A stretch of 44,717 bases of DNA from Thiobaca trueperi (GTDB lineage: Bacteria > Pseudomonadota > Gammaproteobacteria > Chromatiales > Chromatiaceae). The notes under the pieces are model-generated. The model was not told the origin of the DNA, did not search any database, and was given only the letters and a program-made list of their open reading frames with translations. Where the stretch lies: positions 1-44,717 of the forward strand of contig NZ_SMAO01000014.1 in the NCBI RefSeq assembly GCF_004342175.1, written 5' to 3'. This document shows, piece after piece, positions 7,551-17,108 of this stretch (position 1 is the stretch's first letter; each line of letters starts with the position of its first letter). Both the position numbers and the translations under genes were made by a program.

Positions 7551-8891
7551 TCAACCCTGGAGCCGGGTCAGAACGAGCACATAGACCGCTCCCATGCTTA
7601 ATTGCGCGAGCGTGATGGGCAGACCATAGCGGACCCAGCGCATGAAGCTCACCCGCTTGCCGGCGTTGGCGCAGATGCCGACGGCGACGATGTTGGCCGA
7701 GGCGCCGACCAGGGTGGCGTTGCCGCCCAGTGTCGCGCCGAACATCATGGCGATGAAGACCGGGAGGGTTGCGGCGGGCCAGTCGGCGAAGCCGGAGGCC
7801 AGCGCGATTTCGGGCACCAGCTCGGCGACCACCAGATAGCCCTGGACCATGACGAGCGCCGCCGCCACGACCGGGATATTGGCGAGCAGGCTCGACAGCG
7901 CACCGATGCCAGTCAGCAGCAGCAGCGCCACCAGCGTCAGATTGGCGCCGAACCAGCCATCAAGCTGCACCGACAGACCTTGCAGAAGTCCGGTTTTGGT
8001 GAAGGACTGTACCAGCACGAAAATGGCACCGAGAAAGATCAGGGTCTTCCAGTCCACGTCGCGCAGCACCGCGTCCACCGGCTCGATGCGCGCCCCATAG
8101 ACCGCCAGCAGGGCCAGCGTGGCACCGATGATGGCCACCGCTGGCGGAACGATCCGGTGGGGCAGGTTTTCGCCGATCAGGAACAGGGCGATCATGACGC
8201 CCAGCGCCAGCAGGGCGAAGGTGGCGAAGCCGGGACGCTGGATGACGGTGTGGGGCGTGGTATCGGGCAGGGTCAGGCGCGCGGTCCAGATCGCGCGCAG
8301 CAGCAATGGCAGCAGCGGCACGATGATGAGCACCGCCAGCAGACCGCCCAGACTCACGGTGCGCAGATAGTCGCCGAATGACAGACCGATGGCGTTGCCG
8401 ACCAGAAAGGTTGCAGGATCGCCCACCAGTGTCAGCATGCCCGCCGAGTTGCTGACGATGGCGGTCAGGATCAACGGACCCACGAAATCCACCTTGAGCG
8501 CCTGCGCCACGCGGATGATTACGGGCGCCAGCAGGATCACGGTCGTGGCGTTGGGCAGAAAGGCGCATACCGGTGCGGTCAGGGCGACCAGCAGGAGCAG
8601 GAAGCGTTTGCCGCTGCCTCCAGTGGCGCGCAGGAATCGTTCGCCGAGCCAGTCGAAGAGTCCGGTGCTGGCGAGCACCCGCGCCACGACCATGCCGCCG
8701 AACAACAGCGCCAGCGGACCGCCAGCAGTCGCCATCGCGTCCATGATGTCGGCGCGGTCGAGCAGCCCCAGCACCAGCAGCAGACAGACGCCGAGCAGGG
8801 CGGCGAGCGTCATGTCGAGCAGATCGAAGGCGATCAGCAGGATGACCCCGGCGAAGATGCCGACGGTCAGGTAGATTTGGAAGTCAGTCAT
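7551..8891 (-). CDS. SLC13/ArsB/NhaD-type anion permease
   Basis: This 446-residue inner-membrane transporter belongs to the ion-transporter superfamily. About eleven hydrophobic segments are visible. Characteristic stretches are LFGGMVVARVLASTGLFDWL, TAPVCAFLPNATTVILLAPV (hairpin and NATT substrate loop) and SNSAGMLTLVGDPATFLVGN. The second half repeats the layout with LLANIPVVAAALVM and GATLGGNATLVGASANIVA. The inverted structural repeat with paired NATT/NAT loops is intact, so it should be functional. Candidate substrates in this family include sulfate, dicarboxylates, arsenite and Na+/H+ exchange; the sequence does not decide. It runs towards hutW but is separated from it by a palindrome. 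Confidence 0.8.
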   Translation of the reverse strand: MTDFQIYLTVGIFAGVILLIAFDLLDMTLAALLGVCLLLVLGLLDRADIMDAMATAGGPLALLFGGMVVARVLASTGLFDWLGERFLRATGGSGKRFLLLLVALTAPVCAFLPNATTVILLAPVIIRVAQALKVDFVGPLILTAIVSNSAGMLTLVGDPATFLVGNAIGLSFGDYLRTVSLGGLLAVLIIVPLLPLLLRAIWTARLTLPDTTPHTVIQRPGFATFALLALGVMIALFLIGENLPHRIVPPAVAIIGATLALLAVYGARIEPVDAVLRDVDWKTLIFLGAIFVLVQSFTKTGLLQGLSVQLDGWFGANLTLVALLLLTGIGALSSLLANIPVVAAALVMVQGYLVVAELVPEIALASGFADWPAATLPVFIAMMFGATLGGNATLVGASANIVAVGICANAGKRVSFMRWVRYGLPITLAQLSMGAVYVLVLTRLQG

Positions 8892-8909
8892 GGCGGCGGT
8901 CCAGTGCGC

Positions 8910-9101
8910 TAAACCGCGTCCAGCGCGATATGCGTCATTTTCAATTTGTATTTAGCTTTGGAGATGTCATCGGCATCAGTGGAGACGCGGTTTAAAATTT
9001 AGATTTTTTAATATCTTAAACCGCGCTCGCTCGAACGGTCGTCGATTCTGCCAAGGCCGACTCAATCCTCAAATATCACATACCGCACCGGGCGCGGTTT
9101 A
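8910..9101. mobile_element. MITE-like element pair (units A and B)
   Basis: There are two 85-bp units: A at 8910-8994 and B at 9017-9101. Each is bounded by TAAACCGCG...CGCGGTTTA terminal inverted repeats and they are separated by a 22-base AT-rich spacer. Unit A has 11-bp perfect ends (TAAACCGCGTC/GACGCGGTTTA). The whole pair occurs again in reverse complement at 15763-15955 with roughly nine in ten bases alike. It lies 20 bases past the stop of the binding-protein gene and just before the permease start. No ORF is present, so it is a non-autonomous or structural repeat. Confidence 0.85.
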
Positions 9102-9121
9102 ATCCTGTCTGAATTTTCGTT

Positions 9122-10156
9122 CTAATCGGGGGGCGGGGCATACATCAGCCCGCCCTCGGTCCAGAGCCGGTTGAGCCCGCGCTCGATGTGCAGCGGGCTG
9201 GCGCGGCCAAGGTGGCGCTCGTAGATCTCGCCGTAGTTGCCCACGGTCTTGATCGCGCGCATTGCCCAGCCGGGCGTCAGACTCATCGCATTGCCCAGCA
9301 GCCGTTTTTCTTCCTTGGTCAGAAAGGCAAACTGGCGGCCCAGGGTGGCGGTGTCGTCGTCGAACAGGGCGTCCACGTTGTCGCGGGTGACCCCGTATTC
9401 TTCGGCCCGGATCAGCGAGAAGAGAACCCAGCGGATGATCGTCGTCCACTGGCTGTCACCTTCGAGAATGACCGGGGCCAGCGGTTCTTTGGAAATGCGT
9501 TCCGGCAGGATGACGAAGGCGTCCGCGCCGCCCGGTGCCCGCAGGCGGGTGGCGGCCAGTTGACCGGCGTCCCCGGTGTAGGCGGCGCAGCGTCCGGCGA
9601 AGAGTGCGTCCGCTGCCGTGTGCAGCGAATCGAGCACCAGCGGCGTGAAGGTCAGTTTTTTCAGATAGGCGTAGCGGGCGAGATTGCGCTCATGGTTGGT
9701 GCCTTTCTCCAGACAGATGATCTTGCCGTGCAACTGACTCGGCGACTGGATGCCTGCCGCCGCTGGCACCAGAAAGCCCTGTCCGTCGTAGAAGATGATG
9801 CCGGGAAACTGGAGCCCGAGAATCGCCTCGCGATTGAGGGTCCAGGTTGTGGTGCGGGACAGCAGATCGATCTTGCGCCCCAGCAGGGCGGGAAAACGGG
9901 CGGCGGCCTGGAGCGGCACGAATTCCACCCGCTCGCCATCGCCCAGCACTGCGGCGGCGACCGCGCGGCAGAAATCGGCGTCGAGTCCCTGCCAGCGCCC
10001 GTCGGCGTCCGGCTGCGAGAACCCGGCGATGCCCTCGCTCACGCCGCAGCGCAGCATCCCGCGCGATTTGACGGTCTCCAGCGTCTCGCCAGCCATAGTC
10101 GGCAGCGCCGTCAGGGCGACCAGAATCAATGCAAGGAAGGAAGGCGGTCGGTTCAT
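9122..10156 (-). CDS. Amino-acid ABC transporter substrate-binding protein, orphan
   Basis: Starting at 10156 gives a signal peptide (MNRPPSFLALILVALTALPTMA) and then ETLETVKSRGMLRCGVSEGIAGFS. That is the opening of AapJ/BztA-type periplasmic binding proteins for polar amino acids. GLDADFCRAVAAAVLGD, the TTTWTLNREA ligand-site region, LEKGTNHERNL and TPGWAMRAIKTVGNYGEIYERHLG are all family-typical, and length (344 residues) is normal. The upstream open extension to 10231 lacks signal character. No permease or ATPase gene adjoins it. It either serves a transporter encoded elsewhere or has a sensing role. Confidence 0.85.
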   Translation of the reverse strand: MNRPPSFLALILVALTALPTMAGETLETVKSRGMLRCGVSEGIAGFSQPDADGRWQGLDADFCRAVAAAVLGDGERVEFVPLQAAARFPALLGRKIDLLSRTTTWTLNREAILGLQFPGIIFYDGQGFLVPAAAGIQSPSQLHGKIICLEKGTNHERNLARYAYLKKLTFTPLVLDSLHTAADALFAGRCAAYTGDAGQLAATRLRAPGGADAFVILPERISKEPLAPVILEGDSQWTTIIRWVLFSLIRAEEYGVTRDNVDALFDDDTATLGRQFAFLTKEEKRLLGNAMSLTPGWAMRAIKTVGNYGEIYERHLGRASPLHIERGLNRLWTEGGLMYAPPPD

Positions 10157-10252
10157 GGTCGCGGGATTCCTGATGGTTGCATGAGGTGCGGGCGGTTTGA
10201 TGGAGAATCCTGTGCTGGCAGCCGGTGACATTGGCGGCAGCGCCCGCAGGAA

Positions 10253-10497
10253 TCAGGGCTTCAGCCGGTCACGCAGGGATTCTACATCGCGCCATAGCGG
10301 AAATATCTGCTCCTTTCGAGGAGATGGCGGCAGTCCGTCAACATGCCAGAGCGCCAGCAGGGCAGGGAAGGTTCCGGTCGTCAGGGCGCGACGGTCTGCG
10401 CATGACAGGCCGGTTGCGTCACCTTCCGGCCTGAAACCGGAATGCGCTTTGAAACATACGTTATATTTGACGCACGACGATTCTGGCGTATGATTTG
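10253..10497 (-). other. Start-less minus-strand open frame, possible gene remnant
   Basis: The gap between the binding-protein gene and the ATPase gene (10157-10528) holds an 81-codon minus-strand frame with no ATG. Its end reads FPALLALWHVDGLPPSP...EQIFPLWRDVESLRDRLKP, which looks protein-like, but I do not recognise the family. It may be a decayed gene or chance. The ATPase promoter lies at its upstream end. Confidence 0.2.
10467..10494 (+). promoter_or_regulatory. Sigma-70-type promoter of the ATPase module
   Basis: TTGACG (10467-10472) and TATGAT (10489-10494) are separated by 16 bases, in a locally AT-rich patch 34 bases before the ATG of the first ATPase gene. The -10 region overlaps a small ATGAT...ATCAT inverted repeat that could be an operator. 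Confidence 0.6.
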
Positions 10498-10528
10498 GGT
10501 ATCATAATGATGACGCAGGGATCTCGGC

Positions 10529-11752
10529 ATGAAGGCAAATCCGGGCGGGCAGATCGACCTCGCGGAGGTCGTCGGGCGTGACCAACTGATCGGGCAGATC
10601 TGGGACACGCTGGAGCAGCAATCCATTCGCATGACCGCCGAGCGGCGCATCGGCAAGACCACCATCATCCGCAAGTTGCGCGCCGAACCACGGCCTGGCT
10701 GGGTGCCCATCTTTCAGGATCTGGAGCGTTATCACAGCGCGCGGGAATTCGCGCTTTCGGTCTACCAGGAGGTGAATCGGTTCCTGTCCTTGCATAAGCG
10801 ATTCGCCCGACGGAGCAAGGATTTTCTCAAATCCCTCGGTGGTATCGAGGTCGGCGGGGTGCTCAAACTCCCGAAAATGGTGGCCGACACACCCTGGCAG
10901 GACATCCTGAGTCTCGTCATCCAGGATCTGGTCGAGGAGCTAGAACGTCTCGATAAGCGCCCGCTCTTCCTCTGGGACGAAGTGCCCTTCATGCTCGACA
11001 GCATCCGCAGGCAGGAAGGCGAGCCGGTCGCCATGGCCGTGTTGGACAACCTGCGCGCGCTTCGCCAGACCCACCGTACGGCCGGTCTGCGCATGGTGCT
11101 GACGGGGTCGATCGGTCTCCATCATGTCATCGCCGGCCTCAAGCGGCAGAATTATGCCAACTCTCCGCTCAACGATACTTACCCGTTGGAAGTGCCGTCG
11201 CTGGACGCAGGGCCAGCGCGGGAGCTGGCGACCCGTCTGATCGAGGGCGAGCGAGTCCGCATCTCCCGTTCCTCAGATTCGGATTCAGACACTGCGGACG
11301 CCGTCGCCCGGCTCGCCGACCGCTTTCCCTTCTACATTCACCACATCGTCAAGGCACTGAAACAGGCCGCGCTGACGTCGGCTACGGGCGCCGATCCGGC
11401 GCTGGTCGAGCAGGTCGTTGCGCAACAATTGCTTGACCCCAACGATCCCTGGGAACTGAGCCACTACCGCGAGCGTATCCCGATCTACTACGGCAGCGAC
11501 TCCGAACAGGCAGTGCTCGGCATCCTCGACGGCCTCGCCGCCCGTGCCGCAGACGCAACACCCGTTGCACTCTCCATCAACGATCTGCTGGCCGAAGGTC
11601 GGGCCGCCGGCACTCTGGACGATCGCGACCGGCTCATCGACCTGCTCCGACTCATGGAGCAGGACCACTATCTGTCGCGCGACGCCGCTGGCAGCTACCG
11701 GTTCCGCTTTCCGCTGCTGCAACGCTGGTGGCGGCTGGCGCGTGGACTCTGA
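10529..11752 (+). CDS. Archaeal-type (MNS/STAND-like) P-loop ATPase
   Basis: This 407-residue cytoplasmic NTPase resembles the ATPase_2 (archaeal ATPase) family. The Walker A region is AERRIGKTT (residues 38-45), with the ERRIGKT form typical of this group. Walker B is LFLWDEV (146-152), and a sensor-like VLTGSIGLHHVI starts at 190. The C-terminal YRFRFPLLQRWWRLARGL resembles the conserved end of the family's winged helix, where family members read Y-R-F-R-x-P-L-x-R-x-W. ATG at 10529 follows a sigma-70-like promoter. The gene ends 28 bases before the large AAA-TPR gene, so the two are likely an operon. Function is unknown; such ATPases appear in regulatory, chaperone-like and defence settings. 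Confidence 0.75.
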   Translation: MKANPGGQIDLAEVVGRDQLIGQIWDTLEQQSIRMTAERRIGKTTIIRKLRAEPRPGWVPIFQDLERYHSAREFALSVYQEVNRFLSLHKRFARRSKDFLKSLGGIEVGGVLKLPKMVADTPWQDILSLVIQDLVEELERLDKRPLFLWDEVPFMLDSIRRQEGEPVAMAVLDNLRALRQTHRTAGLRMVLTGSIGLHHVIAGLKRQNYANSPLNDTYPLEVPSLDAGPARELATRLIEGERVRISRSSDSDSDTADAVARLADRFPFYIHHIVKALKQAALTSATGADPALVEQVVAQQLLDPNDPWELSHYRERIPIYYGSDSEQAVLGILDGLAARAADATPVALSINDLLAEGRAAGTLDDRDRLIDLLRLMEQDHYLSRDAAGSYRFRFPLLQRWWRLARGL

Positions 11753-11780
11753 GATCACACATGAGCCTATTCATCCCACC

Positions 11781-14700
11781 ATGAAGGACCGCGCCTTTCT
11801 CTCCGTCTTCACCCCCAGTCGCACCGCGCCGGAGGATCTGGAGGCCATCACGGTGCAGCGTCAGGCACTACTCGCCGATGCCGTCGAACGGGCGCATGAA
11901 AGCGCCACCACGGGCAACAAGCACCATCTCCTGTTCGTCGGGCCGCGCGGCACCGGCAAGACCCATCTGGTCACGCTGCTGGTGCATCGGCTGGGACAGG
12001 ATCGCACCCTGGATAAGCGTCTGCGCATCGCCTGGCTCAACGAGGACGAGACCAGCACCAGCCTGCTGGAGCTGCTGCGCCGTATCTACGAGGCTCTGAA
12101 CAAGCGCTATCCCGATGAATTCACTCCCGACGCGCTGGAACCCCTGTTCGATTTGACGCCCGAGGATGCCGAAAACGCACTCGCCCAACTCCTGCTCAAG
12201 ACCCTGCTGGATCGTACCTTGCTGGTCGTCGTGGAAAACCTCGACGCACTCTTCGAGGGACTGGGTCAGACCGGCCAGCAGAAACTCCGGGCCTTCATCC
12301 AGGAGCATCCGGTGCTGTCCATGGTGACGACCGCCCAGCGTCTGATCGATGACATCGCCAGGCGCCAGAGCGCCTTTTTCGGCTTCTTCCAGACTGAATA
12401 CCTGAAACCACTGTCCCTGGAGCAGGCCCGCGAACTGCTCCGCAACATCGCCCGGCTCAATGGTCAGAGCGATGTGATCGCCTTTCTCGACAGCGCCACC
12501 GGCCGTTCGCGCATCCGCGCCCTGCATCACCTCTCCGGCGGCAACCATCGGATCTACATCGTCCTGTCCCAGTTCATCAATCGCGACAGCATCCAGGCAC
12601 TGGTGGAGCCTTTCGCCAAGATGGTCGATGAAATGACGCCCTACTATCAGGAGCGCATCCGCTGGCTGCCGGCGCAGCAGCGCAAGATCGTCGAATTCCT
12701 CTGCACCCAGGACCGCCCCACCCCGGTCAAGCAGATCGCCCGCCGACTCTTCGCCACCCAGCAGACCGTTTCCAGCCAGCTCAAGGATCTGCGCGGCAAG
12801 GGCTATGTCCAGTCCGCACAGCGCGGGCGCGAATCGCTGTACGAGATCGCCGAGCCCATGATGCGCATCTGCGTCGAGATCAAGGAGAACCAGAATCAGG
12901 GACCGTTGCGGGTGCTGGTGGATTTTCTGCGCGTCTGGTACGACGGCCATGAGCTGAACGCCAGGCTCTCCGACGACAGGACCGACCGCCTGGCGCGGGT
13001 CTATCTCGCGTCCGCCATCGAGGCCAATCAAGCCAAGGGCAATCTGCGTGCGCGGTTGTTGGTGGATGCATTCAATGCGGAGCTGGACGAGGCGGGACGG
13101 GCGCAATGGGGTCCGCTGATCGAAGCCTGTGCCGAGCAATCAGAGGAGCTGGCCCTGGCCTGCGGGCATTGGGCCAAGGGCGAGGATGCCGAGGCGCTGC
13201 GGATACTCGATGAGATTGCCGGGGTGAATAGCGGGCAGTCCATCGAGGTCAAGACACGGGCACTGAATCTCGCTGGCGAAATTTACTACAAGCAAGGCGA
13301 GTTGGTTCTGGCGAAAAACGCGCTTGATGCGCTGCTGGCTTTGCCGTCGGTCTCCGTTGAGGAGATCGCTGGGGCGCTCGTCAACCGAGGCGCGCTCTAC
13401 TGGCAGCTTGGCGACAGCAACAGGGAAATTGCCGACTACAGCGCCGTGATCGATCTACCACAGGCTCCTGTCGCGCTGATCGCCAAGGCACTTATCAACC
13501 GGGGAGTAACCTACGGGCAGCGCAGCGACAGCGACAAGGAAATTGCCGACTACAGCGCTGTGATCGATCGACTACAGGCTCCCATCACGCTGGTCGCCCA
13601 GGCACTAGTCAACCGGGGTATGACCTACGGGCAACGCGGCGACAAGGACAAAGCCATTGCCGACTATAGCGCCGTGATCGATCGCTTACAGGCTCCCGTC
13701 GAGTGGATCGCCCGGGCGCTCGTCACCCGGGGCGTGACCTATGGGCAGCGCGGCGACAATGACAAAGCCATTGCCGACTACAGCGCTGTGATCGAGCTAC
13801 CGCAAGCCCCCGCCGAGTGGATCGCCGGAGCGTTCGTCAATCGGGGCGCGACTTACGGGCAGTGCGGCGACAATAACAAAGCCATTGCCGACTACAGCGC
13901 CGTGATCGAGCTACCGCAGGCTCCCGTCGAGTGGATCAGCCGGGCTCTCTTCAATCGGGGCGTGATCTACGGGCAGCACGGCGACAGCGATAAGGCCATT
14001 CTCGACTACAGTGCTGTGGTCGAGCTACCACAGGCTCCCGTCGAGGGAATCGCTCGGGCGCTCATCAACCGGGGAAGAATCTACGGGCAGTGCGGCGACA
14101 GCGACAAGGCCATTGCCGACTACAGCGCCGTGATCGAATTACCGCAAGCCCCCGTCGAGTGGGCCACCCGAGCGCTCGTCAATCGGGCTATGACCTATTG
14201 GAAGTTGAACGACTTGGAGCAGTCCCAGCGGGATCTGGAGGCCGTCTCCAGATTAATAGGCGCACCTCTCGAACGTCGCGTCGATGCCTGCCTCGCGCTG
14301 GCCATGCTCCATATCGCAACGGGGCGCTGGGATGTCGCAATGGTCGCGCTGGGAGATGGCCTGCGGGAGGGCATCAACGCCGCGCCAGCCTATCAAGGCG
14401 ACTCAACGAACATCATCAGCGCCTTCTTCGATAGCACCCTGCAACCCGCAATCCGGCGCGAGCGCACCCGCAGTCTGTTCGAGGTCTACCGCGATGCCGA
14501 CGCCATCACCCAGCTTGGCGAAGCGCTCACGCGACATCTGGGCAGGCTCCATGCCGACACGGAAAAACTCCCCAGCCCGGACAACCTGGAGACCTGGGCC
14601 GCCGCCTGGGAAGAAGCAGGCAAGGACATCGACGCCTTCCGGCTGCCGCTGCGTCTCTTCCGCACCGGCATCGACTTCCTGAAGGCCGGCGGCACCGATC

Positions 14701-14795
14701 CGGGCATCCTGCTGGATCTGAATCAGGAAGAGCGCAGGCTATTGGAGCAGGTGTTCGGCCTGGAATCCTCGCCCGAAGCGCTGAGAGCAGGGTAG
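11781..14795 (+). CDS. AAA ATPase with winged helix and TPR array
   Basis: This protein has 1004 residues. The ATG at 11781 (MKDRAFLSVFTPS) is chosen because upstream in-frame sequence lies inside the previous gene. Order: AAA/STAND-type NTPase with Walker A GPRGTGKT (54-61) and Walker B LLVVVENLDALF (147-158); a winged helix-turn-helix at about 300-358 (VKQIARRLFATQQTVSSQLKDLRGKGYV); a helical linker; a TPR array from about 532 to 816 with 38-residue units; and a helical C-terminus. The design (sensor repeats, NTPase switch, DNA-binding-like wHTH) is that of STAND signal proteins, but no effector domain is evident. The partner ATPase upstream or an unlinked effector could act with it. The 3' end overlaps a toxin remnant on the other strand. 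Confidence 0.75.
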   Translation: MKDRAFLSVFTPSRTAPEDLEAITVQRQALLADAVERAHESATTGNKHHLLFVGPRGTGKTHLVTLLVHRLGQDRTLDKRLRIAWLNEDETSTSLLELLRRIYEALNKRYPDEFTPDALEPLFDLTPEDAENALAQLLLKTLLDRTLLVVVENLDALFEGLGQTGQQKLRAFIQEHPVLSMVTTAQRLIDDIARRQSAFFGFFQTEYLKPLSLEQARELLRNIARLNGQSDVIAFLDSATGRSRIRALHHLSGGNHRIYIVLSQFINRDSIQALVEPFAKMVDEMTPYYQERIRWLPAQQRKIVEFLCTQDRPTPVKQIARRLFATQQTVSSQLKDLRGKGYVQSAQRGRESLYEIAEPMMRICVEIKENQNQGPLRVLVDFLRVWYDGHELNARLSDDRTDRLARVYLASAIEANQAKGNLRARLLVDAFNAELDEAGRAQWGPLIEACAEQSEELALACGHWAKGEDAEALRILDEIAGVNSGQSIEVKTRALNLAGEIYYKQGELVLAKNALDALLALPSVSVEEIAGALVNRGALYWQLGDSNREIADYSAVIDLPQAPVALIAKALINRGVTYGQRSDSDKEIADYSAVIDRLQAPITLVAQALVNRGMTYGQRGDKDKAIADYSAVIDRLQAPVEWIARALVTRGVTYGQRGDNDKAIADYSAVIELPQAPAEWIAGAFVNRGATYGQCGDNNKAIADYSAVIELPQAPVEWISRALFNRGVIYGQHGDSDKAILDYSAVVELPQAPVEGIARALINRGRIYGQCGDSDKAIADYSAVIELPQAPVEWATRALVNRAMTYWKLNDLEQSQRDLEAVSRLIGAPLERRVDACLALAMLHIATGRWDVAMVALGDGLREGINAAPAYQGDSTNIISAFFDSTLQPAIRRERTRSLFEVYRDADAITQLGEALTRHLGRLHADTEKLPSPDNLETWAAAWEEAGKDIDAFRLPLRLFRTGIDFLKAGGTDPGILLDLNQEERRLLEQVFGLESSPEALRAG
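13375..14230 (+). repeat. 114-bp tandem repeats encoding 38-residue TPR units
   Basis: There are about seven and a half units with exact 114-base spacing (starts near 13375, 13489, 13603, 13717, 13831, 13945, 14059 and 14173). The shared peptide core is NRGVTYGQRGD..KAIADYSAVIELPQAPVEW. Identity between neighbouring units is high at nucleotide level, as expected if the array expanded recently or is homogenised by recombination. The last unit is degenerate. Confidence 0.85.
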
Positions 14796-14884
14796 GTCAC
14801 GCCAAGGTGATTCTGCCCCGCAAAACGCTGAAAGAAATGATCGAGATCCGGGTTTCCGCTGGTGAACCGGCGACGATCATCGCC
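14783..14884 (-). pseudogene. GNAT acetyltransferase toxin remnant
   Basis: About 34 codons read RRRFTSGNPDLDHFFQRFAGQN then HLGVTYPA. This matches the N-terminal part of GNAT toxins (a F-x-S/C-G-x-x-x-L-D-x-F-L...A-x-Q-N stretch followed by the first central strand). A few residues after AGQN are missing and the acetyl-CoA-binding core is absent. It follows directly on the antitoxin remnant and overlaps the 3' end of the AAA-TPR gene. Confidence 0.5.
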
Positions 14885-15004
14885 AGGCTCCAAGCTCCAG
14901 GCTCTCATCGAACAGCGCCTGCACAAATCCTGCCTTCAAGCCTCGCGCTCGGACATGGCGTTCGAGACGGTCACGGGTTTCGGATGAATTGGATCGCTTT
15001 TCAT
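14877..15004 (-). pseudogene. Ribbon-helix-helix antitoxin remnant (partner of GNAT fragment)
   Basis: From an ATG at 15004 one frame gives MKSDPIHPKPVTV; the continuation ETRDRLERHVRARGLKAGFV and LFDESLELGA is in a different frame. Joined by one frameshift these look like the start and helix region of RHH antitoxins that precede GNAT toxins. The frame ends at 14877, overlapping the toxin fragment as in intact TA operons. Together with 14783-14884 it fills most of the 14796-15099 gap. Confidence 0.45.
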
Positions 15005-15099
15005 GATTGACGCCTTGCCCTTTTTAGCAGTACCCTTCCGCTTCTTTGTTCCGGCGCGGAGCGTCGGCTACTCCGAACATAGTCCTGGGGATTGCAGAC

Positions 15100-15414
15100 A
15101 TGTACGCGGTCATTCAAACCGGTGGCAAACAATACCGGGTTTCCGAAGGTGACATCGTCAAAGTCGAAAAGCTGACCGCTGAAGAAGGCGCGAGCATCGA
15201 CTTCGACCAAATCTTGATGGTGGCTGATGGCGATGCCGTCAAAGTCGGTACGCCCTATCTCGCCGGTGGCCGGGTGACCGCGACAGTCGCATCCCATGGG
15301 CGCGCGAAGAAGGTCAAGATCATCAAATTTCGTCGGCGCAAGCATCATCTGAAGCATCAGGGCCACCGTCAGTGGTTCACGGCGCTGAAGATCACCAGCA
15401 TCAGCGCCGGTTGA
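15100..15414 (+). CDS. rplU: 50S ribosomal protein L21
   Basis: This 104-residue protein starts [18 protein letters not shown], the invariant L21 opening; the frame extends upstream to 15046 but that part is not L21. [36 protein letters not shown] and the C-terminal [14 protein letters not shown] are standard. L21 binds 23S rRNA in the large subunit. It precedes rpmA by 13 bases in the conserved rplU-rpmA-obgE order. Confidence 0.97.
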   Translation: MYAVIQTGGKQYRVSEGDIVKVEKLTAEEGASIDFDQILMVADGDAVKVGTPYLAGGRVTATVASHGRAKKVKIIKFRRRKHHLKHQGHRQWFTALKITSISAG

Positions 15415-15427
15415 GGAGCAATCAGCC

Positions 15428-15685
15428 ATGGCACATAAAAAAGCAGGCGGTAGTTCGCGCAACGGTCGCGATTCAGAATCCAAACGACTGGGTCTCAAGG
15501 TCTTTGGCGGTCAGAAGGTGACGGCGGGCAGCATCATCGTGCGCCAGCGCGGAACCAAATTCCACAACGGCGTCAATGTCGGTTGCGGTCGCGATCATAC
15601 CCTCTTCGCCCTGACCGATGGCATCGTGAAGTATCTGGTGCAAGGCCCCAAAAACCGCAAATTCGTGACGGTCGAGAGCCTCTGA
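15428..15685 (+). CDS. rpmA: 50S ribosomal protein L27
   Basis: This 85-residue protein begins [20 protein letters not shown], with the flexible N-terminal tail that reaches the peptidyl-transferase centre. The core [36 protein letters not shown] is canonical. A GAGGAG-like ribosome binding site (TTGAGGAGC) lies 9 bases before the ATG. A strong terminator follows. Confidence 0.97.
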   Translation: MAHKKAGGSSRNGRDSESKRLGLKVFGGQKVTAGSIIVRQRGTKFHNGVNVGCGRDHTLFALTDGIVKYLVQGPKNRKFVTVESL

Positions 15686-15731
15686 TCCCCCATTTGAGGG
15701 GAGCGCGTCAGGCATCGGCAGTATCTGCGGA

Positions 15732-15757
15732 GCCTCGTCTATCGGACGGGGCTTTTT
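15732..15757 (+). terminator. Rho-independent terminator after rpmA
   Basis: Stem GCCTCGTC / GACGGGGC (eight pairs, one G-U) with loop TATCG and then TTTTT. It lies 46 bases after the rpmA stop and would separate rplU-rpmA from obgE. Confidence 0.85.
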
Positions 15758-15762
15758 CGTTT

Positions 15763-17095
<1,333 letters not shown>

Positions 17096-17108
17096 TTCTT
17101 TTCTCGCC

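Noticed and set aside
8995-9016. Spacer between repeat units considered as a promoter
   Set aside because: AT-rich but without a recognisable -35/-10 pair, and similar in both copies only in composition.
13375-14230. Regular 114-bp repeats considered as a non-coding satellite or CRISPR
   Set aside because: The reading frame is open throughout and each unit encodes a clear TPR.
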